NCBI GenBank assembly: GCA_947627395.1
Contig: CANQVW010000001.1
Location: 1-57,667 of the forward strand
Reading direction: 5' to 3'
DNA from: an uncultured Bacilli bacterium
GTDB taxonomy: Bacteria; Bacillota_I; Bacilli_A; ML615J-28; CAG-698
DNA: 57,667 nt
Part shown: positions 18,555 to 27,577 of the stretch, piece by piece
Layout of the letters: every line of letters starts with the position of its first letter
Numbering within the stretch: position 1 is the first letter of the stretch
Translations under genes and position numbers: made by a program
The notes under the pieces: model-generated
What the model was told of the DNA's origin: nothing
Database searches by the model: none
The model's input: the letters and a program-made list of their open reading frames with translations, nothing else

Positions 18555-19466
18555 ATGGATTTATATTGTATATGTCCTGTTTGTGGACAAGAAATCATAG
18601 CCAAAGAAGAAATCATTGCATGCCCAAATTGTAAACAATCCTTTGATATTCATAGTGCTAAGCAAAAAAATCACTTCAATAACCATATTGAAAAGAAAAA
18701 AAGAGATTGTAGAAATTTCTTTTTGAATCAACAATTTCAAGATGTTATCTATTTTGCTGAAGATATCTTGAAAGAAGAGCCAAATAACATGCTTTATCGT
18801 TACTATTTGTGTATTGCATCTTCAAAAAATAAGTCCTCTGTACAAAAAGATTTTCTTCGATTTCAAAATTATACAGGAACAGATGAAGAAATAAATGAAG
18901 TATTTTGGTACTTAATTGAACAAAAAGATCGTTTTCCATTAGAGTATTTAAAAGAGTTTCTTACCTTTTATCATGCAGATTCAAAATATCTAGATATTTT
19001 ATCTAAAGATGAACCTGAAAAAGAAAAAAAAATCGAAAAAGAATTAAAAGAAACTTTATTTTCTATGATTCCTATTATCAATACGTCTACAAAATTATCT
19101 TCCAATAAACAAGATGGAATATTTTTTATTGGAATAGCTGTTGTTTTAGGATTGATATTTTGGCTTATCGGCCATTTCTTTGTTCCAAAATATATTATTT
19201 ATCCTTCTTTTATCTTTTTAATGATTTTTCCTTGTGTTTTTTTAGCTTGTGGGATCACAAGAATTGTTTTTAAGCGAAAAAATAAATTATATCAACTTCT
19301 CTTTTTCATTCTCCTTTTTTATATTGTGACATTTATTGTTACAATTCCTTATCACTCTTCAGGTTTTTTTTCATCATTGGGGAAGCATTTTATATCCATT
19401 TTTACATCCCCTTATGATTTTGTGAAAAATTTAATTAAACATATAGAGGAGATTCCAATCGAATGA
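18555..19466 (+). CDS. Zinc-ribbon membrane protein, unknown function (cluster gene 1)
   Basis: This 303-residue protein starts with a zinc ribbon (CPVC at 7-10 and CPNC at 23-26), continues with a soluble, mostly helical region to about residue 185, and ends with three hydrophobic segments (about 190-275). The ATG at 18555 follows AAAGGAGG. An upstream in-frame ATG at 18492 lies inside the promoter and is rejected. It heads a run of five membrane-protein genes; its TGA overlaps the next ATG. I do not recognise a named family. The ribbon-plus-membrane layout suggests a sensor or assembly factor, but no function should be assigned. Confidence 0.75.
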   Translation: MDLYCICPVCGQEIIAKEEIIACPNCKQSFDIHSAKQKNHFNNHIEKKKRDCRNFFLNQQFQDVIYFAEDILKEEPNNMLYRYYLCIASSKNKSSVQKDFLRFQNYTGTDEEINEVFWYLIEQKDRFPLEYLKEFLTFYHADSKYLDILSKDEPEKEKKIEKELKETLFSMIPIINTSTKLSSNKQDGIFFIGIAVVLGLIFWLIGHFFVPKYIIYPSFIFLMIFPCVFLACGITRIVFKRKNKLYQLLFFILLFYIVTFIVTIPYHSSGFFSSLGKHFISIFTSPYDFVKNLIKHIEEIPIE

Positions 19467-20062
19467 GTATTAGATATATCAATGAATATAGAGCATTATT
19501 ATCCAAAATAAATATAGAAAAAGAGAAGTATAGTCAAAAATTATTGAATAAAAATTTGGAAAATGAAAAAGAAATTCGTTTGTTAGAAGAAGAAAAGCAG
19601 CGTCTAAACGTTCGTTTTGTTATTTATTGTGGTGCGTTTTTTGTTTTGTTTGGTGCCTTTTATCAATTACTAGGGTACTTTGATGTGCAAAAATATGCTT
19701 GGATAGGATTTGTAGTTGGTGTATGCGGTGCATTATACTTTATTATTAAACTGATTTTAGACACAAAAAAAATTAAAAAACTTGAAGAATCTGATCAAAA
19801 TCAACTTCAAGCTGAAGACAATATACGCCAAGAAATTCAAAAATTAAATGTGGAAAAGATGAAATTAATTCTTTTTATTATTTGTTTGAATGAACATTTC
19901 TATGAATTATCCTCCATTCAAGACACAGAAGAAAGAAAAGCATGTTGGCTTAAGAAAAATTATCTATGGATTGAAGCAATACAAAGAAAGTATGGATATC
20001 ACGCAACCATTGAAGAATATGAAGAATATTTTGAAGAATGGAAAAGTAAAAAAGATTCATAA
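19463..20062 (+). CDS. Coiled-coil membrane protein, unknown function (cluster gene 2)
   Basis: This 199-residue protein has an N-terminal coiled coil (about 10-48, rich in Lys, Glu and Leu), two transmembrane helices (about 52-95), and a second coiled or helical region to the C-terminus. It overlaps the preceding gene by four bases (ATGA), so the two are translationally coupled. Unlike its neighbours it has no zinc ribbon. No family is recognised. Confidence 0.65.
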   Translation: MSIRYINEYRALLSKINIEKEKYSQKLLNKNLENEKEIRLLEEEKQRLNVRFVIYCGAFFVLFGAFYQLLGYFDVQKYAWIGFVVGVCGALYFIIKLILDTKKIKKLEESDQNQLQAEDNIRQEIQKLNVEKMKLILFIICLNEHFYELSSIQDTEERKACWLKKNYLWIEAIQRKYGYHATIEEYEEYFEEWKSKKDS

Positions 20063-20116
20063 TGATTACATAAAATCATAAAATAAAGCATATTCTTTAT
20101 GGGTGAATATCATAAA

Positions 20117-20404
20117 ATGTTACTTATTTGGTTAATTTCAATGTTACTCTCTTTTATTTTGTATTGGATATTTGGGGATATTGTCCTTTTCATTACAATT
20201 TTAGGAGTTGCCATCACAGTTTATATCTTAAAAGGAATTAAAAAGCAAAGCTTCATTTATTTAGAAGTGATTTTACTTGTAATTTATGGCCTTTTATCAT
20301 TATTATGTTTAATTTTTCCCTCTGCAATTACCCTAAAAGTTCTTGTCATTATCTTAGGGGTTTGGTTTATGATTTATATTTATGCTTACAAACGACTTTC
20401 ATAG
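20117..20404 (+). CDS. Small hydrophobic membrane protein (cluster gene 3)
   Basis: This protein of about 95 residues is almost entirely hydrophobic, with three to four predicted membrane helices and a short basic loop (GIKKQ). I choose ATG 20117 because GGTGA lies upstream; ATG 20099 has no ribosome binding site. It lies between two larger cluster genes and is probably co-transcribed. No recognisable domain. Confidence 0.55.
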   Translation: MLLIWLISMLLSFILYWIFGDIVLFITILGVAITVYILKGIKKQSFIYLEVILLVIYGLLSLLCLIFPSAITLKVLVIILGVWFMIYIYAYKRLS

Positions 20405-20445
20405 GAATATTAAAAGTAAGTAATAGCAAAAATAGGTAGGTTAAT

Positions 20446-21558
20446 ATGAAGAGATATTGTTTGAATTGTTCTACATCATTTCGTACTCATCAAGCATGTT
20501 GTCCAAACTGTAATAAAAATGATTATTTTGAAGAGCATTTTTTCTATATTATTTTTCATGAAAAAAAGTATTTAAAAAAAGAATGGTATGAAATGACTAC
20601 TTCTTTTAGAAAATTTAATGAAAAAGAAATAGAGTTAAAAAATCAGGGGCTTTCCCTTACCTTGACTCAAATTGAGCACATCATTTTTTGGAACGTAAAA
20701 AAGCACACGTTTTTGGGCAAAAATTTGGTAGCTGCTTTATTTTTGTTAATTTCATTAATAAGTTTTAGTCTCGGCGTATTTTTTCAATACAACGCAAATT
20801 TCGGGCTCGACCTAAAAAATCCACAACTTTTCATTTACTCTCTTTTTATAGGAATTTTATTTCTCATTTTGAGTTTTATTTTGTTCTATTTTTCATTTGT
20901 GAAAAAAGAGAAATTAATTTATACAAAAATAAGAGGTCAATTTGGATATAAAAGAATATCTAAAAAAGAGTATTTTAGAATGATAGAAATCTTTCAAAAA
21001 AAGATTCAAGAGAACTATGATTTATACCCCAACATCTATACAAAAAGATTACTTCTTAGACGGTTTGATTTAGATGATGTAAAGGACGTTTATTTATTTG
21101 GTAAAAACCCGCATGTAACTCAGTATTTAATGTGGGAAAACTTTCAAAATGAAGAAGATGCTAGGCAAATGATTCAAAATGCTATAAAACAATATGAAGA
21201 AGGAAAAGAATATAAGCTAGCTATTGAAGAAAAGACCACAAAAAAGGTCATTGGATACATTGGTTTATCTAGATATGATTACTCATTATACACATGTCAA
21301 GTGGTTTATGCATTGAATGAATCTTATTGGAATCAAGGGTATATGACAGAGGCTTTGCAAGAATTTGTTTCTTATTTAGTAAAAACAGGAAAAAAGACAA
21401 TTTATGCAGGACATGTGAAAGAAAATGCTCCTTCAGGAAAAGTTTTATTAAAATGTGGATTTATTCGTGATCAGAATCGTGATACAAGTTTAGTTATTCA
21501 TGGAGAAGTGAAAGAAATATATCAATATATCTATCAGATTCAAAAAGAAAAAGTGTAG
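20446..21558 (+). CDS. Zinc-ribbon / membrane / GNAT acetyltransferase fusion (cluster gene 4)
   Basis: This 370-residue protein combines three parts. Residues 5-22 form a zinc ribbon (CLNC and CPNC). Residues of about 90-150 contain two transmembrane helices. From about 195 to the end there is a RimJ/RimL-like N-acetyltransferase domain, with the acetyl-CoA motif YWNQGYMTEA near 294-303 and the family's opening TKRLLLRRF pattern. The membrane anchor would hold the acetyltransferase at the cytoplasmic face. The usual targets of such GNATs are protein N-termini, but this fusion is not one I recognise. A hairpin terminator overlaps the stop. Confidence 0.72.
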   Translation: MKRYCLNCSTSFRTHQACCPNCNKNDYFEEHFFYIIFHEKKYLKKEWYEMTTSFRKFNEKEIELKNQGLSLTLTQIEHIIFWNVKKHTFLGKNLVAALFLLISLISFSLGVFFQYNANFGLDLKNPQLFIYSLFIGILFLILSFILFYFSFVKKEKLIYTKIRGQFGYKRISKKEYFRMIEIFQKKIQENYDLYPNIYTKRLLLRRFDLDDVKDVYLFGKNPHVTQYLMWENFQNEEDARQMIQNAIKQYEEGKEYKLAIEEKTTKKVIGYIGLSRYDYSLYTCQVVYALNESYWNQGYMTEALQEFVSYLVKTGKKTIYAGHVKENAPSGKVLLKCGFIRDQNRDTSLVIHGEVKEIYQYIYQIQKEKV

Positions 21559-21584
21559 TTTTTTTCTACTCTTTTTCTTTTTTT
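21542..21584 (+). terminator. Terminator overlapping the end of the GNAT fusion gene
   Basis: A 17-position stem with one mismatch: the arm starting AAAAAGAAAAAG (21542-21558) pairs with 21566-21582. The stop codon TAG lies in the stem, and a T run follows. Confidence 0.7.
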
Positions 21585-21587
21585 AAA

Positions 21588-21616
21588 TTGAAAATTCCCA
21601 TAAAAACAGGTATAAT
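21588..21616 (+). promoter_or_regulatory. Promoter for the second half of the zinc-ribbon cluster
   Basis: TTGAAA (21588-21593), 17 bases, TATAAT (21611-21616). Because transcription would begin at about 21623, the ATG at 21617 cannot be used and the start must be 21635. Confidence 0.8.
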
Positions 21617-21634
21617 ATGGATGGAAGTGAAAAT

Positions 21635-22423
21635 ATGAAACAAAAAAAGATTTATATATGTTCGTCTTGTGGATTTGAAACCAAAGAAAAAAATAAGACA
21701 TGTCCAATTTGCGGAAAAGAAATGAAATATGAAGAAAAAGATTTTACTGAATGTAATCCTACTCTTCCTAAATCTTTTTCAAACTCGGAAGAAAAAGATG
21801 TAAAACTAAGTTATTATTGTCCTACTTGTCGAAAAGAAAGTCATCAAAGTATATGTATTTGTTGTAATACTGTTTGTTATTTATCTATCGAGTACCATAA
21901 GAAAAAAGCAATTGTTCCTAAAATAGATCATTTAAGCGATGTATATAATGAAGATGAACTTAAAGATATGGGTTATTTTTTAACACAAGAAGAAAAGAAT
22001 TGGATATATCATTATTATCGAGGTGCACACAGATTCTTTTATAAAAGAGATAAAGTAAAATTTGGAGTTTTCCTTTTTACAGCTTTATTAATGTATTTTA
22101 CCTGTTTAGAAATTTTCTTTTATATGCAGGAAAAGGAATATTTATTTGTTGGTTATTTTGTGAATGGATTAGGAAATGGATTGTTTTTATTATTTTTAAT
22201 ATTGGGAATATGGTATTTGTTTGATGCAAGTATTGTTGAATTCAAAAAGATCCCCACGCAAGTTGCCTTGTTTGTGATGGTTCCAATGGTGATGCAAATC
22301 TTTTTATGTATTTTTTTGAATGTTACAAGTCGATTTATGTTTATATCGGGATATATTTTTATGCTATTAACAGCATTTATTTATTTCATCTATGTATGTT
22401 GGTGGAAAAAACATGAAAAATAA
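21635..22423 (+). CDS. Double zinc-ribbon membrane protein, unknown function (cluster gene 5)
   Basis: This 262-residue protein opens with one zinc ribbon (C9, C12, C23, C26) and carries a second cysteine cluster (CPTC ... CICC) near residues 66-85. Four hydrophobic helices fill the C-terminal half. The start at 21635 is fixed by the promoter position and a GGAAGTG site. It is related in style to genes 1 and 4 of the cluster. Its 3' end overlaps the next gene. No named family is recognised. Confidence 0.7.
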   Translation: MKQKKIYICSSCGFETKEKNKTCPICGKEMKYEEKDFTECNPTLPKSFSNSEEKDVKLSYYCPTCRKESHQSICICCNTVCYLSIEYHKKKAIVPKIDHLSDVYNEDELKDMGYFLTQEEKNWIYHYYRGAHRFFYKRDKVKFGVFLFTALLMYFTCLEIFFYMQEKEYLFVGYFVNGLGNGLFLLFLILGIWYLFDASIVEFKKIPTQVALFVMVPMVMQIFLCIFLNVTSRFMFISGYIFMLLTAFIYFIYVCWWKKHEK

Positions 22424-22847
22424 ATTAGTTTCTTTTATACTCGTGATTTATGTGATTTTAATTCTTGGATTAAGTATAGCGACTGCGTTTCGATTAAATT
22501 TAGTTCATGGTTTTACCATTATAATGCAATCTATTTTTAAAAATGTTGATGTGAATCATCTTCATCGCTGGATTCATTTTTTATGTTTAATCTTGGTTTA
22601 TATAGGATTATCACTTCTTTTACTTTTATTTATTTTAAATTATACAGAACAAAAGCGAATACTGATATTTTATACTTTATTATCTTCATTGGCTATTGCA
22701 GCTACTTCTGAAGGAATCATCTCATTTCAAGTTCGGATTTCATGGATAGATTATATTGTTATAGTTTCATCCATTCTTTTCGGAATCTTTACTGGATTTT
22801 TTGGAATGTCTATTTTAGTACATCATAAAACAAAATTAAAGAAATAA
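22413..22847 (+). CDS. Four-helix membrane protein, unknown function (cluster gene 6)
   Basis: This 144-residue protein has four strongly hydrophobic segments and short charged loops. The ATG at 22413 lies inside the end of the preceding gene (11-base overlap) and follows GGTGG; an upstream in-frame ATG at 22392 would add seven residues without a site. Coupled translation suggests a membrane partner of gene 5. Confidence 0.6.
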   Translation: MKNKLVSFILVIYVILILGLSIATAFRLNLVHGFTIIMQSIFKNVDVNHLHRWIHFLCLILVYIGLSLLLLLFILNYTEQKRILIFYTLLSSLAIAATSEGIISFQVRISWIDYIVIVSSILFGIFTGFFGMSILVHHKTKLKK

Positions 22848-22857
22848 AAAAAATAAA

Positions 22858-22886
22858 TTGTAAGTTTAAGAAAAGCATGGTATAAT
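22858..22886 (+). promoter_or_regulatory. Promoter for the GH3-like lipoprotein
   Basis: TTGTAA (22858-22863), 17 bases, TATAAT (22881-22886) preceded by an extended TGG. Confidence 0.75.
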
Positions 22887-22921
22887 TAATTCATTAAAGA
22901 GAAGGGAAAAAGGAGGAAAAA

Positions 22922-25348
22922 ATGAAAAAAATAGTTTATGGATGTTTTTTTATCCTTACCATTCTTTTATTATTTGGTTGCCAAAATGGAAAATCAGATA
23001 GTTATATTAAGATTGTTGGTGTGGATGAAATTGAAGTTCAAATGTCAACACAATTTGAACTTGAAACAAGTGATGATGTAGATTCATCTGAAGTTTTGTG
23101 GATTTTGAGCAATCCTAAAATTGCTACTTTAGAAGATGGTCTTTTTACAGCAAATGATTTTGGGATAGCAACTATTACGGCTGTATCAAAAAAGAATGCT
23201 TCTATCTATGATTCAAAACAAATTACTGTTGTTCATCCACATGTTCGTGATATTATTATTGAGGGAGAATCACAAATTGTGATTGGAAAAGCTGCGTATT
23301 TAACGGCAACTATTGTTCCAGATATGGCAGCTAGTGAAATTACTTGGACGAGTAGCGATGAATCGATTGCAACCATTTCTAATGGAGTTGTTATAGGATT
23401 AGAAGAAGGAGAAGTCACAATTTATGTAACTTGTGATGGTTTTACAAAAGCTTTTTTAATTGAAGTGATTTCTAAGCCATTAGAAGTAGTGATTACAGGG
23501 GAACATCAAATGGTGTTAGGGACTGTTCAAGAATTAAAGTTCAATGTTGATGAGGTTATTCTTTCTTCAAATAATGAAGAGGTTGTTCAAGTTTCTGGGG
23601 ATAATGTTATTGCGACCAAACAAGGAAGTGCGATTATTACAGCGGTGAATGCTGAAGATGAAAATGTTACAGGAACATTTGAAATTATTGTAAATGGATA
23701 TTTAAATCGTCCAAAATCAGCAACATCAGAAGAATTGAACCGAATCAATGAAATCATGGAGCAAATGACATTAGAACAAAAAATTGGACAAATGTTTATG
23801 ATTGAAGCTTCATCTGAAAGAACTAATGCAGCAAATGGTTTACCAATTATTATTGATCGTGATCAAGGTAGTACAGAACAAAGTAAGCAATATACAATTC
23901 AAGAATATTTAGAAGGATACCCTATTGGAAACTTCATTATCAATGAAGATAATATGATTGAAGGTAGTGAAGTCATGGTTAGAGGTATTAAAGAATTATA
24001 TAAAATGGCAAAAGATACGACGAATATTTCTCCTTTAATGGCTTTTAATGAAGGAGATATGGGATATCATATACCTAAAGGATTTATTAATTTTCCTTCA
24101 CATGCAGGTCTTGCGGCAATTCAAGACAAAGATTATACAGCTCAAGTAAGTCAATTGTATGCAAATATTTTGCAACAATATGGAATTAATTTAGTTATTT
24201 CTCCTTATATTACCAATGATGATAGTCGATATTCTATGGATCCAGCTAAAAATGCTTTGTATGCTGGAATTACTAGAAATGAATATCAAAAGAATGATAT
24301 CATTTATAGTGCAGTTCTAGGATATAGCGATGGAAGTGGATATCAAAATTCTAGAAATCTTGAAGATTTAGAAGTAGATGAATTCTTTAATCTTCGCTCG
24401 GCAATTATTTCAGGAATGCCAATGTTAACGATTGGAAATACCTATTATAATTATTTTGCTTCAACTCCAATTTTTCGAGAAAATCCATTTATTCAAGATT
24501 ATATTCGAGATGAACTAGGATTTGATGGTGTTGTTTTTGTTGATCCAACAACAATGACAAATACAGCTCAATTTTATTTTGACACTTACACAGATATAGT
24601 CATAGAAGCGATTAATGCAGGTGTTGATATGATTGGATTCTATTTTAATTTCAATTCATGGAATAATTATAGAAATCGACGAATTTTAGAATCATTTGAT
24701 GAAATTGTTGCTGCCGTAAGAGCTGGAACAATTTCCACAGAGCGTATTGATGAATCTGTATCTAGAATTTTACTTATGAAATTAAGATATGGTATTTTAG
24801 ATAATCAAGAACCAACAGGTGGATTTAACTATCAAGAATATCAACCACTGTGTGAAGAATTAGAAAAGAAATGTTTTACGGCCATTGGAGATCACACAAC
24901 CATTAATAAAAGGCAATCTACTATGGTCATTTCTATACCTAGTAGTGTTATATATTCACCAACAGTGTTAAAAAATTTTGGTGACCAGTTTGCTTATTAT
25001 TTCTCCGCTCATGGTTATGCAGATTATAAAGTATACTATTCAAATTTAAGTAATTATAATCAGATTTTAACTGATCTTGAAAATTATGATCAAATTATTA
25101 TAGCAACAAGTAATTTAAGAGTAGAGTACTATGGAAGATATTGTTTGTTAGTGCAAAGCATTTTTAGTACTCGTCCTGATGCGCTTATGATTGCCTTTAA
25201 TTCCCCAGCAGATTATATGTATATAGATGGAGTCAAAAATTATATTTGCTTATATGGGGCGTATACTAATGATTTTGCTTTTTTAATGGATTATTTAAAT
25301 GGTCAAGAAGAGGCTCAGGGAAAATTCCCATTAGATTGGAATAATTAA
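22922..25348 (+). CDS. Surface lipoprotein with Ig-like (BIG2) repeats and a degenerate GH3 (NagZ-like) domain
   Basis: This 808-residue protein has a lipoprotein signal (LLLFGC, C20). It is followed by about three bacterial Ig-like repeats (residues about 30-260; the second shows the typical ITWTSSDESIATISNG pattern). A region from about 275 to 640 aligns with GH3 beta-N-acetylhexosaminidases (MTLEQKIGQMFMI, and later LGFDGVVFVDPTTM at the nucleophile strand). The KHFPGHG loop that supplies the acid/base histidine in NagZ is replaced by a His-free segment (SAVLGYSDGSG), and the usual D-x-EGG substrate motif is altered. It may therefore be inactive or bind sugar only. The last 170 residues are uncharacterised. 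Confidence 0.78.
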   Translation: MKKIVYGCFFILTILLLFGCQNGKSDSYIKIVGVDEIEVQMSTQFELETSDDVDSSEVLWILSNPKIATLEDGLFTANDFGIATITAVSKKNASIYDSKQITVVHPHVRDIIIEGESQIVIGKAAYLTATIVPDMAASEITWTSSDESIATISNGVVIGLEEGEVTIYVTCDGFTKAFLIEVISKPLEVVITGEHQMVLGTVQELKFNVDEVILSSNNEEVVQVSGDNVIATKQGSAIITAVNAEDENVTGTFEIIVNGYLNRPKSATSEELNRINEIMEQMTLEQKIGQMFMIEASSERTNAANGLPIIIDRDQGSTEQSKQYTIQEYLEGYPIGNFIINEDNMIEGSEVMVRGIKELYKMAKDTTNISPLMAFNEGDMGYHIPKGFINFPSHAGLAAIQDKDYTAQVSQLYANILQQYGINLVISPYITNDDSRYSMDPAKNALYAGITRNEYQKNDIIYSAVLGYSDGSGYQNSRNLEDLEVDEFFNLRSAIISGMPMLTIGNTYYNYFASTPIFRENPFIQDYIRDELGFDGVVFVDPTTMTNTAQFYFDTYTDIVIEAINAGVDMIGFYFNFNSWNNYRNRRILESFDEIVAAVRAGTISTERIDESVSRILLMKLRYGILDNQEPTGGFNYQEYQPLCEELEKKCFTAIGDHTTINKRQSTMVISIPSSVIYSPTVLKNFGDQFAYYFSAHGYADYKVYYSNLSNYNQILTDLENYDQIIIATSNLRVEYYGRYCLLVQSIFSTRPDALMIAFNSPADYMYIDGVKNYICLYGAYTNDFAFLMDYLNGQEEAQGKFPLDWNN

Positions 25349-25354
25349 AAGATA

Positions 25355-25393
25355 AAGCGGTTTAACATAAGTTAGACCGCTTATTATTTTTTT
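25355..25393 (+). terminator. Terminator after the GH3-like lipoprotein
   Basis: AAGCGGTTTAAC (25355-25366) pairs with GTTAGACCGCTT (25371-25382) around ATAA, 12 pairs, then a T-rich tract. Confidence 0.85.
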
Positions 25394-25420
25394 ATATCTA
25401 TTTATTTTTTCATTCAATAC

Positions 25421-25448
25421 TTGACTTAAAGGATAGAATTATGATAAT
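25421..25448 (+). promoter_or_regulatory. Promoter for tRNA-Thr
   Basis: TTGACT (25421-25426), 16 bases and GATAAT (25443-25448), ending 15 bases before the mature tRNA. Confidence 0.6.
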
Positions 25449-25463
25449 ATATAGAAGCAGTTT

Positions 25464-25539
<76 letters not shown>

Positions 25540-25552
25540 TTTTAATTGAATG

Positions 25553-25579
25553 AGCTCTAATTTCATTTAGGGCTTTTTT
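25553..25579 (+). terminator. Terminator after tRNA-Thr
   Basis: AGCTCTAA (25553-25560) pairs with TTAGGGCT (25567-25574), followed by a T run. The rest of the interval to mnmG is AT-rich and holds only the mnmG promoter. Confidence 0.75.
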
Positions 25580-25653
25580 ATTTTGTATAAAGAAGATTTT
25601 GATTCATTCTTTTTTTTGATTTGTACTTTTTGTTAATTGAATGAATTTTAACT

Positions 25654-25681
25654 TTGCATTTTTTCTAATTTATGATAAAAT
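25654..25681 (+). promoter_or_regulatory. Promoter for mnmG
   Basis: TTGCAT (25654-25659), 16 bases and TAAAAT (25676-25681) with an extended -10 TGA. Confidence 0.6.
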
Positions 25682-25720
25682 ATACCATGTAGATTATAGA
25701 AACAATAGAAGGTGAATAAA

Positions 25721-27577
25721 ATGTATGACGTTGTTGTCATTGGTGGAGGTCACGCTGGAGTAGAAGCCGCTTTAGCAACAGCAAGATTAGGATGTAAAAC
25801 ACTTATGGTGTTAGGGAGCATAAAACGAATTGCCAATATGCCTTGCAATCCCTCTATAGGAGGGCCTGCAAAAGGAATTATTGTTCGTGAAATTGATGCC
25901 CTTGGTGGTGAAATGGCAAAAGCCATTGATGCAACTTTATTGCAACTAAAAATGTTGAATAGCTCAAAAGGACCTGCCGTTAGAGCTTTACGTGCCCAAG
26001 CAGATAAAATTACATATCCTGAATATATGAGAAATGTTATTTTTTCAACAAACAATCTAGAAGTACTTGAAGGATATGTTACCTCCCTAAAAACGAAAGA
26101 AAAACAAGTTTGTGGAGTTGTTGTAAATGATCAAGAAATTCCAACCAAAGCCGTGATTATTGCTAGTGGAACTTATTTATCTTCTTGTGTGTTGTGTGGA
26201 AAGAGTTCCATTCCATCAGGACCTGATCAAGAACCCACCACTACAAAATTAAGTGAAAGTTTACGTGAATTAGGATTTCGTTTAATTCGCCTAAAAACAG
26301 GAACACCACCAAGAATTAAAAAAGATACTATTGATTATGATAAAATGACCATTCAATATGGAGATCAAAAAATTTATCGTTTTAGTTCAACAACAACTCA
26401 CCCCATTCCATTTGAAAAACAAGTTGTATGTTATTTAACTTATACAACACCAAAAACACATGAAATCATTCGTGAGCATTTATTAGAATCAAGTATGTAT
26501 TCAGGATTAGTCACAGGAGTAGGTCCTAGATATTGTCCATCCATTGAAGATAAAGTTGTCCGCTTTAAAGATAAAGAAAGACATCAATTATTTATAGAAC
26601 CAGAAGGAACAAGTATTCCTGAAATGTATTTACAAGGTTTTTCCACAAGTATGCCTCATGAAGTTCAAGAAGAAATGGTTCATTCTCTTCCTGGATTAGA
26701 ACAATGTGTGATTACAAAATATGCTTATGCGATTGAATATGATGCGATTGACCCATTAGAATTAAAAAGTAATTTAGAAACAAAAAAGATTTCTAACTTA
26801 TTCTTTGCAGGTCAAGTGAATGGAACCAGTGGATATGAAGAAGCAGCTTGCCAAGGGCTTATGGCTGGAATCAATGCCCATTTAAAACTGGTTGGAAAAG
26901 ATCCTCTTGTATTAAAAAGAAATGAAGCCTATACAGGTGTTTTAATTGATGATTTAATTACAAAAGGAGTGAAAGACCCCTATCGAATGCTTACTTCTCG
27001 TGCTGAGTTTCGCTTATTGTTAAGACATGACAATAGTGAACAAAGATTATTAAAATATGGATATCAAGTTGGATTGATTAGTGAAGAAAGATATCAATCA
27101 TTTCTTGAAAAAGAAGAAAGAAAGAATCATGTATTACATCAATTAAAAGAAATCTTTTTAACCCCTAAAATGGAAGTCAATCAATATTTAGAAGAACATA
27201 AGTTATCAGCATTAAATGAAAAAATCAGTGCATGTGACTTTTTAAAAAGACCTGAAGTAAATTGGGAAGATATTGAAGCGTTAACTTCTAAAACTTTTTC
27301 CTTAACAGATGAAGAAAAAGAAGAACTACTCATTGCAATTCGATATGAAGGATATATTTTAAAAGAATATAAAGTTGCCCAAAAAATGTTACAAATGGAA
27401 AATAGAAGAATTCCTCAAGATATTGATTATGATCAAATTCAAAACATTGCATCAGAAGCAAAAGATAAATTAAAAAAAGTACGCCCAGAAACCATTTCTC
27501 AAGCTTCAAGAATTAGTGGAGTCAATCCAAGTGATATTTCAATTCTTTTGGTGTACTTAGAAAGTAAGAAACAATGA
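25721..27577 (+). CDS. mnmG: tRNA uridine-5-carboxymethylaminomethyl modification enzyme MnmG (GidA)
   Basis: This 618-residue FAD enzyme forms, with MnmE, the cmnm5 modification at wobble uridine 34 of tRNAs. The N-terminal dinucleotide-binding motif is VVVIGGGHAGVEAA, followed by NPSIGGPAKG, with the C-terminal MLTSRAEFRLLLRHDN motif. I use ATG 21 bases after the AGAAGGTG region (25721); a GTG at 25712 is part of the binding site. The stop overlaps rsmG by four bases, the usual gidA-gidB order near the replication origin. Confidence 0.96.
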   Translation: MYDVVVIGGGHAGVEAALATARLGCKTLMVLGSIKRIANMPCNPSIGGPAKGIIVREIDALGGEMAKAIDATLLQLKMLNSSKGPAVRALRAQADKITYPEYMRNVIFSTNNLEVLEGYVTSLKTKEKQVCGVVVNDQEIPTKAVIIASGTYLSSCVLCGKSSIPSGPDQEPTTTKLSESLRELGFRLIRLKTGTPPRIKKDTIDYDKMTIQYGDQKIYRFSSTTTHPIPFEKQVVCYLTYTTPKTHEIIREHLLESSMYSGLVTGVGPRYCPSIEDKVVRFKDKERHQLFIEPEGTSIPEMYLQGFSTSMPHEVQEEMVHSLPGLEQCVITKYAYAIEYDAIDPLELKSNLETKKISNLFFAGQVNGTSGYEEAACQGLMAGINAHLKLVGKDPLVLKRNEAYTGVLIDDLITKGVKDPYRMLTSRAEFRLLLRHDNSEQRLLKYGYQVGLISEERYQSFLEKEERKNHVLHQLKEIFLTPKMEVNQYLEEHKLSALNEKISACDFLKRPEVNWEDIEALTSKTFSLTDEEKEELLIAIRYEGYILKEYKVAQKMLQMENRRIPQDIDYDQIQNIASEAKDKLKKVRPETISQASRISGVNPSDISILLVYLESKKQ

